Assembly: GCA_023663505.1 (NCBI GenBank)
Contig: JAMPHH010000033.1
Span: 1 to 33,100 of the forward strand
DNA: 33,100 nt
DNA from: Muribaculum sp.
GTDB lineage: Bacteria > Bacillota > Clostridia > Lachnospirales > Lachnospiraceae
Reading direction: 5' to 3'
A program made the translations under genes and the position numbers. Each line of letters begins with the position of its first letter. Positions within the stretch are counted from its first letter, which is position 1. The notes under the pieces were generated by a model that was not told where the DNA came from, ran no database searches, and was given only the letters and a program-made list of their open reading frames with translations. Below, piece by piece: positions 30,584-33,100 of this stretch.

Positions 30584-30666
30584 ATATACTCCAATAACCA
30601 CCTCTTAAAACATGACCTTGTTTTATGTTTCTTACCTCTAAAAGCATACGAATATCCCTGCCTGAT

Positions 30667-32352
30667 TCACTTTTTCTTATATCGTCTATCCCGATTACTC
30701 CCAACTATCTCAATATAGTCCGAAAGCCCTTGCAAAATAACTTTCGTGCGGCTCTCCTTCAAACCCAACAACTCGCAAAAATCCCAAATTCCATATTCTT
30801 TTCCTTCTTCCATAAATGCAAGAACCTTATCATACTGCATTTGTGTTTTTTTCGTCGTTTTTTTATCGCCGCTTTTTATCGCCGCTTTTTTATCGCCGCT
30901 TTTTATCGCCGCTTTTTTATCGCCGCTTTTTCTGTCAACATCTTCTTTACTCCGCCAGATACCATCTGCACCCACTTGTCCATACTGCCCATATCTTAGT
31001 ATAGACATGTATTTCTCACATCCTGACGCATTGATCGAAACGCCCCCGTTTTCAGCATCTATAAGCGGAAGCGGCGCGTTTACTTTCCTGCATTCTGCCT
31101 TAATTTTTAAAAATCCCCTTCCCCATGACTCCACATCACCTGAACGAAAAGCAACATCAGCGATTTTGGGATTATGCGGGACAGATTCATGTTTCTCATA
31201 TACACGTTCATCCATAGGTACACGTTTTGACCAAGACCCCATATTAAATATAACGATCCGATCCTCATAGACAGACACTTGAATCGGAACTCCTGTTGCA
31301 TAATCTTTATGATTGACCGCATTCAGAAGCAATTCGCGAATCATGGCTCTGGTAAGCATATAGGTCTCTGTACGCTGAATCCCTTCATAGTCTACCAATG
31401 CTTTAAAATATTTTGTAAAAATCAACTCAATCGCTTTATCCACCTGCAAAAGAAGCGGTCCATCCACAACATCCTGATACTGCAAATCTTCTATCGGTTC
31501 CGCATTGTCGCCAAATGCTCCTACCAATGAGAAATAGCCAATTTTAATATAGGAGCCGGTTACATAACGCTCCGGTGTCGAATGAAACAGTAAGATTGCC
31601 GCCCTTGTTAAATATTCGCCATCAAATAGTTTTAGATTGCGCAGCAATAGTTCATCGGAAACATTCACTTCGCTCTCCGTCATCCTGTTACTTTTGACTG
31701 CTTTCTTTCTAAACGCCTCCAACGCATCTTTGCTCAAATCCGATACCCCAACCTCCGGAATAGGAACTGCGTCCCAAGTTCTTCCGGCACGTTCCAACAG
31801 AAAATTCTGTAATTCAAAACCATTTAACTCATGCAATGTCGAACCTGAACGCTTATAATATTTTCCATCACATGAGATAGCAAAGGGATACTTGATAATT
31901 TCTATGGACATATACTCTCTTGTGCCATCTTCCGCTTCCCATATGCTATTCTCTTTTTCAATTGCCGTAAGTGAATTATAACGTTTGTCAGTTGTTTCTA
32001 TCATTTCAGAATTAAGCTTTCCACACGCATATTGGTTGATTAATTTCTCAGAGATACTTTTAGGAATATGCTTCCCATAGCGTACATTTTCAGCTCCATT
32101 TGTCTTATAAATATTGATACTTGCTATAATTCCCAGTTTATCGTTGATTTTATTGGGCAAACTTTCAAGCAGCCTTTTGGAATCGTCAATTCCGACCACA
32201 TAGCCATCATCATTTACCCCTATATATAAAATGCCGCCTTCCGTATTGGCATATCCACACAACCATTTTAGGAATTCATCCTGCCATGACCATTTCCATT
32301 CAATTTGCTGGGACTCTTGATTTTGCTGTTGCTTTACCTTATAATCGTCCAT
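30667..32352 (-). CDS. AlbA_2/Schlafen-type ATP-binding regulator
   Basis: 561 aa. An N-terminal AlbA_2 (Schlafen AlbA) domain (about 15-185) begins with QQIEWKWSWQDEFLKWLCGYANTEGGILYIGVNDDGYVVGI and includes a 50-residue insertion that I believe is common in this subfamily. A GHKL-like ATP-binding region (about 330-440) holds RELLLNAVNHKDY and the late FRSGDVESWGRGFLKI. A Lys/Gly/Asp tandem repeat (about 473-500) links to a C-terminal winged helix (about 505-561). These proteins are usually annotated as putative transcriptional regulators and some belong to defence systems. It appears intact while its neighbours are decayed. The SD before the start is weak. Confidence 0.83.
   Translation of the reverse strand: MDDYKVKQQQNQESQQIEWKWSWQDEFLKWLCGYANTEGGILYIGVNDDGYVVGIDDSKRLLESLPNKINDKLGIIASINIYKTNGAENVRYGKHIPKSISEKLINQYACGKLNSEMIETTDKRYNSLTAIEKENSIWEAEDGTREYMSIEIIKYPFAISCDGKYYKRSGSTLHELNGFELQNFLLERAGRTWDAVPIPEVGVSDLSKDALEAFRKKAVKSNRMTESEVNVSDELLLRNLKLFDGEYLTRAAILLFHSTPERYVTGSYIKIGYFSLVGAFGDNAEPIEDLQYQDVVDGPLLLQVDKAIELIFTKYFKALVDYEGIQRTETYMLTRAMIRELLLNAVNHKDYATGVPIQVSVYEDRIVIFNMGSWSKRVPMDERVYEKHESVPHNPKIADVAFRSGDVESWGRGFLKIKAECRKVNAPLPLIDAENGGVSINASGCEKYMSILRYGQYGQVGADGIWRSKEDVDRKSGDKKAAIKSGDKKAAIKSGDKKTTKKTQMQYDKVLAFMEEGKEYGIWDFCELLGLKESRTKVILQGLSDYIEIVGSNRDRRYKKK
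30858..30931 (-). repeat. Slippage-prone tandem repeat in the AlbA_2 gene
   Basis: Five copies of ATCGCCGC (from 30865, 30878, 30892, 30905 and 30919) are separated by runs of five or six T, giving alternating steps of 13 and 14 bases. Two steps make 27 bases and encode KSGDKKAAI, repeated. Gain or loss of a single step or a T would shift the frame and cut off the C-terminal winged helix. Confidence 0.88.
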
Positions 32353-32404
32353 TTTCTATATAGGATTCCTTTCGATTTCTATGAGCAAGTCATTTGTGCC
32401 TTTT

Positions 32405-32871
32405 CTAATATACTATTCCCTCTTCTATCCATTCTTTTAATTTCTTCTGAAGTTCTTTCTTATCCGGCAAATATAATTGATACTCCGACGCATAAATATT
32501 GACATCATCCGGCAATGTAATTTCTACAAGAGCATCCTCTTTTTCTTTGTACAGCAGAATTCCAATAGTTGGATTTTCCTCCGGAAGTTTCTCATACCTA
32601 TCATAATAATGGACATACACCAATATCTATCCAAATCTTGATGTGTTGCGTCTATTTCATAAAATTTTCGTTCATTTTCATCCTTAATGCGCATTAGTTG
32701 AAGATAATGAGACCATGGAAGCGTGAACGGTAATTCTTTTTCAAAAAGGCGAAACACCGTTTCGGATTTTTGAATTGCAAAAAGGCTGAAAACTGTTTCG
32801 CTTATTTGGCTGCTATATGTCAAATAGAATTTGTTTCCTTTGTTATTATTTCTGTTCTTCCCTATCCCCAT
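32405..32871 (-). pseudogene. Broken YhcG/DUF1016 PDDEXK nuclease gene
   Basis: The 5' part encodes part of the DUF1016 N-terminal domain (FYLTYSSQISETVF ... LPWSHYLQLMRIKDENERKFYEIDA). At about 32646 it jumps directly to THQDL, which belongs near the C-terminus of the family, so the central part with the PDDEXK active site is deleted. One base is then missing, a TAG replaces the Gln of the GQLQM motif, and the frame continues as VYVHYYDRYEKLPEENPTIGILLYKEKEDALVEITLPDDVNIYASEYQLYLP. The first 80 or so residues of the family are also missing. Nuclease activity must be lost. Confidence 0.8.
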
Positions 32872-33100
32872 ACACTCCCTGATCTTCCGCCGCCATAGAC
32901 AATCCTTGCGGCATCTCGTATGTATAAGCCTCAGACCCTTCCGCCCTCTTAATCCCTTTCTTCCTCATCTCCCGGTACACAACCTCAGCCAACGCACTCA
33001 TAATCGCATTGTACTTCGCCGTATCCTCAAACAAGCTCTGATACGACTCCTGCGCTTCAATATATCCGTCTTGAGCTGCTGCACCAAACGCTTTGGGGAA
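32846..33100 (-). CDS. C-terminal part of an unidentified protein (runs off the window)
   Basis: The last 84 residues of a gene that enters from the right edge: helical and charged, with FGAAAQDGYIEAQESYQSLFEDTAKYNAIMSALAEVVYREMRKKG. Its stop codon overlaps the broken YhcG gene. It might be the end of a restriction or helicase-type protein, because YhcG genes often sit in such clusters, but this is only a guess from context. It may itself be truncated or fused. Confidence 0.5.
   Translation of the reverse strand, partial: FPKAFGAAAQDGYIEAQESYQSLFEDTAKYNAIMSALAEVVYREMRKKGIKRAEGSEAYTYEMPQGLSMAAEDQGVYGDREEQK

Noticed and set aside
30858..30931. CRISPR-like regular spacing of ATCGCCGC
   Set aside because: Units are 13-14 bases with only T runs between, are in frame inside a gene and encode a peptide repeat.
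30667..32352. 50-residue insertion in the AlbA_2 domain as a sign of gene fusion
   Set aside because: I recall similar inserts in many Lachnospiraceae members of this subfamily, so it is probably normal.

Overview
The window looks like a chromosomal segment of a spore-forming clostridium, most probably Lachnospiraceae. The main evidence is a complete spoIIAA-spoIIAB-sigF operon, a CIRCE-controlled hsp20, Gram-positive style promoters and Shine-Dalgarno (SD) sites, and several families typical of that group (DUF4037/DUF4125, DUF4261, DUF1700/DUF4097). Most genes lie on the minus strand; only a short-chain dehydrogenase (3184-3906) and an ECF transporter S component (27035-27922) are clearly on the plus strand.

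Layout. 1-3.9 kb: a secreted NlpC/P60 hydrolase, thioredoxin reductase, a 322-bp IS66-like miniature element (MITE) with perfect ends and an 8-bp target duplication, and an SDR reductase. 4.0-8.2 kb: a small unknown gene behind an SD-embedding hairpin, a TPR-DUF4037-DUF4125 protein, and a membrane-anchored GH25 lysozyme. 8.2-9.8 kb: the sigma-F operon. 9.9-13.5 kb: folC, an overlooked 49-codon gene and a zinc-ribbon/TPR membrane protein, then hsp20 with a promoter embedded in CIRCE. 13.7-18.2 kb: a block of little-characterised genes (Sel1-repeat protein, a tandem pair of paralogues, DUF4261). 18.3-21.6 kb: a YgjP-like metallopeptidase and valyl-tRNA synthetase. 21.7-26.7 kb: a three-gene operon of large GT-C-like membrane proteins. 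27.0-30.0 kb: the ECF S component, converging on a PadR-DUF1700-DUF4097 operon with two palindromic operators.

From about 30.08 kb to the right end the sequence becomes visibly more AT-rich and holds decayed defence-type genes: two separate remnants of a YhcG/DUF1016 (PDDEXK) nuclease flank an intact AlbA_2/Schlafen-type ATP-binding regulator that carries an internal tandem repeat, and a partial gene runs off the right edge. This looks like the edge of an accessory island.

Best candidates for something new are the IS66-type MITE inserted in the leader of the SDR gene, the duplicated-gene/DUF4261/Sel1 block, the GT-C trio with one half-size member, and the slippage-prone repeat in the AlbA_2 regulator. 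All family assignments rest on motifs read by eye; no database search was possible.
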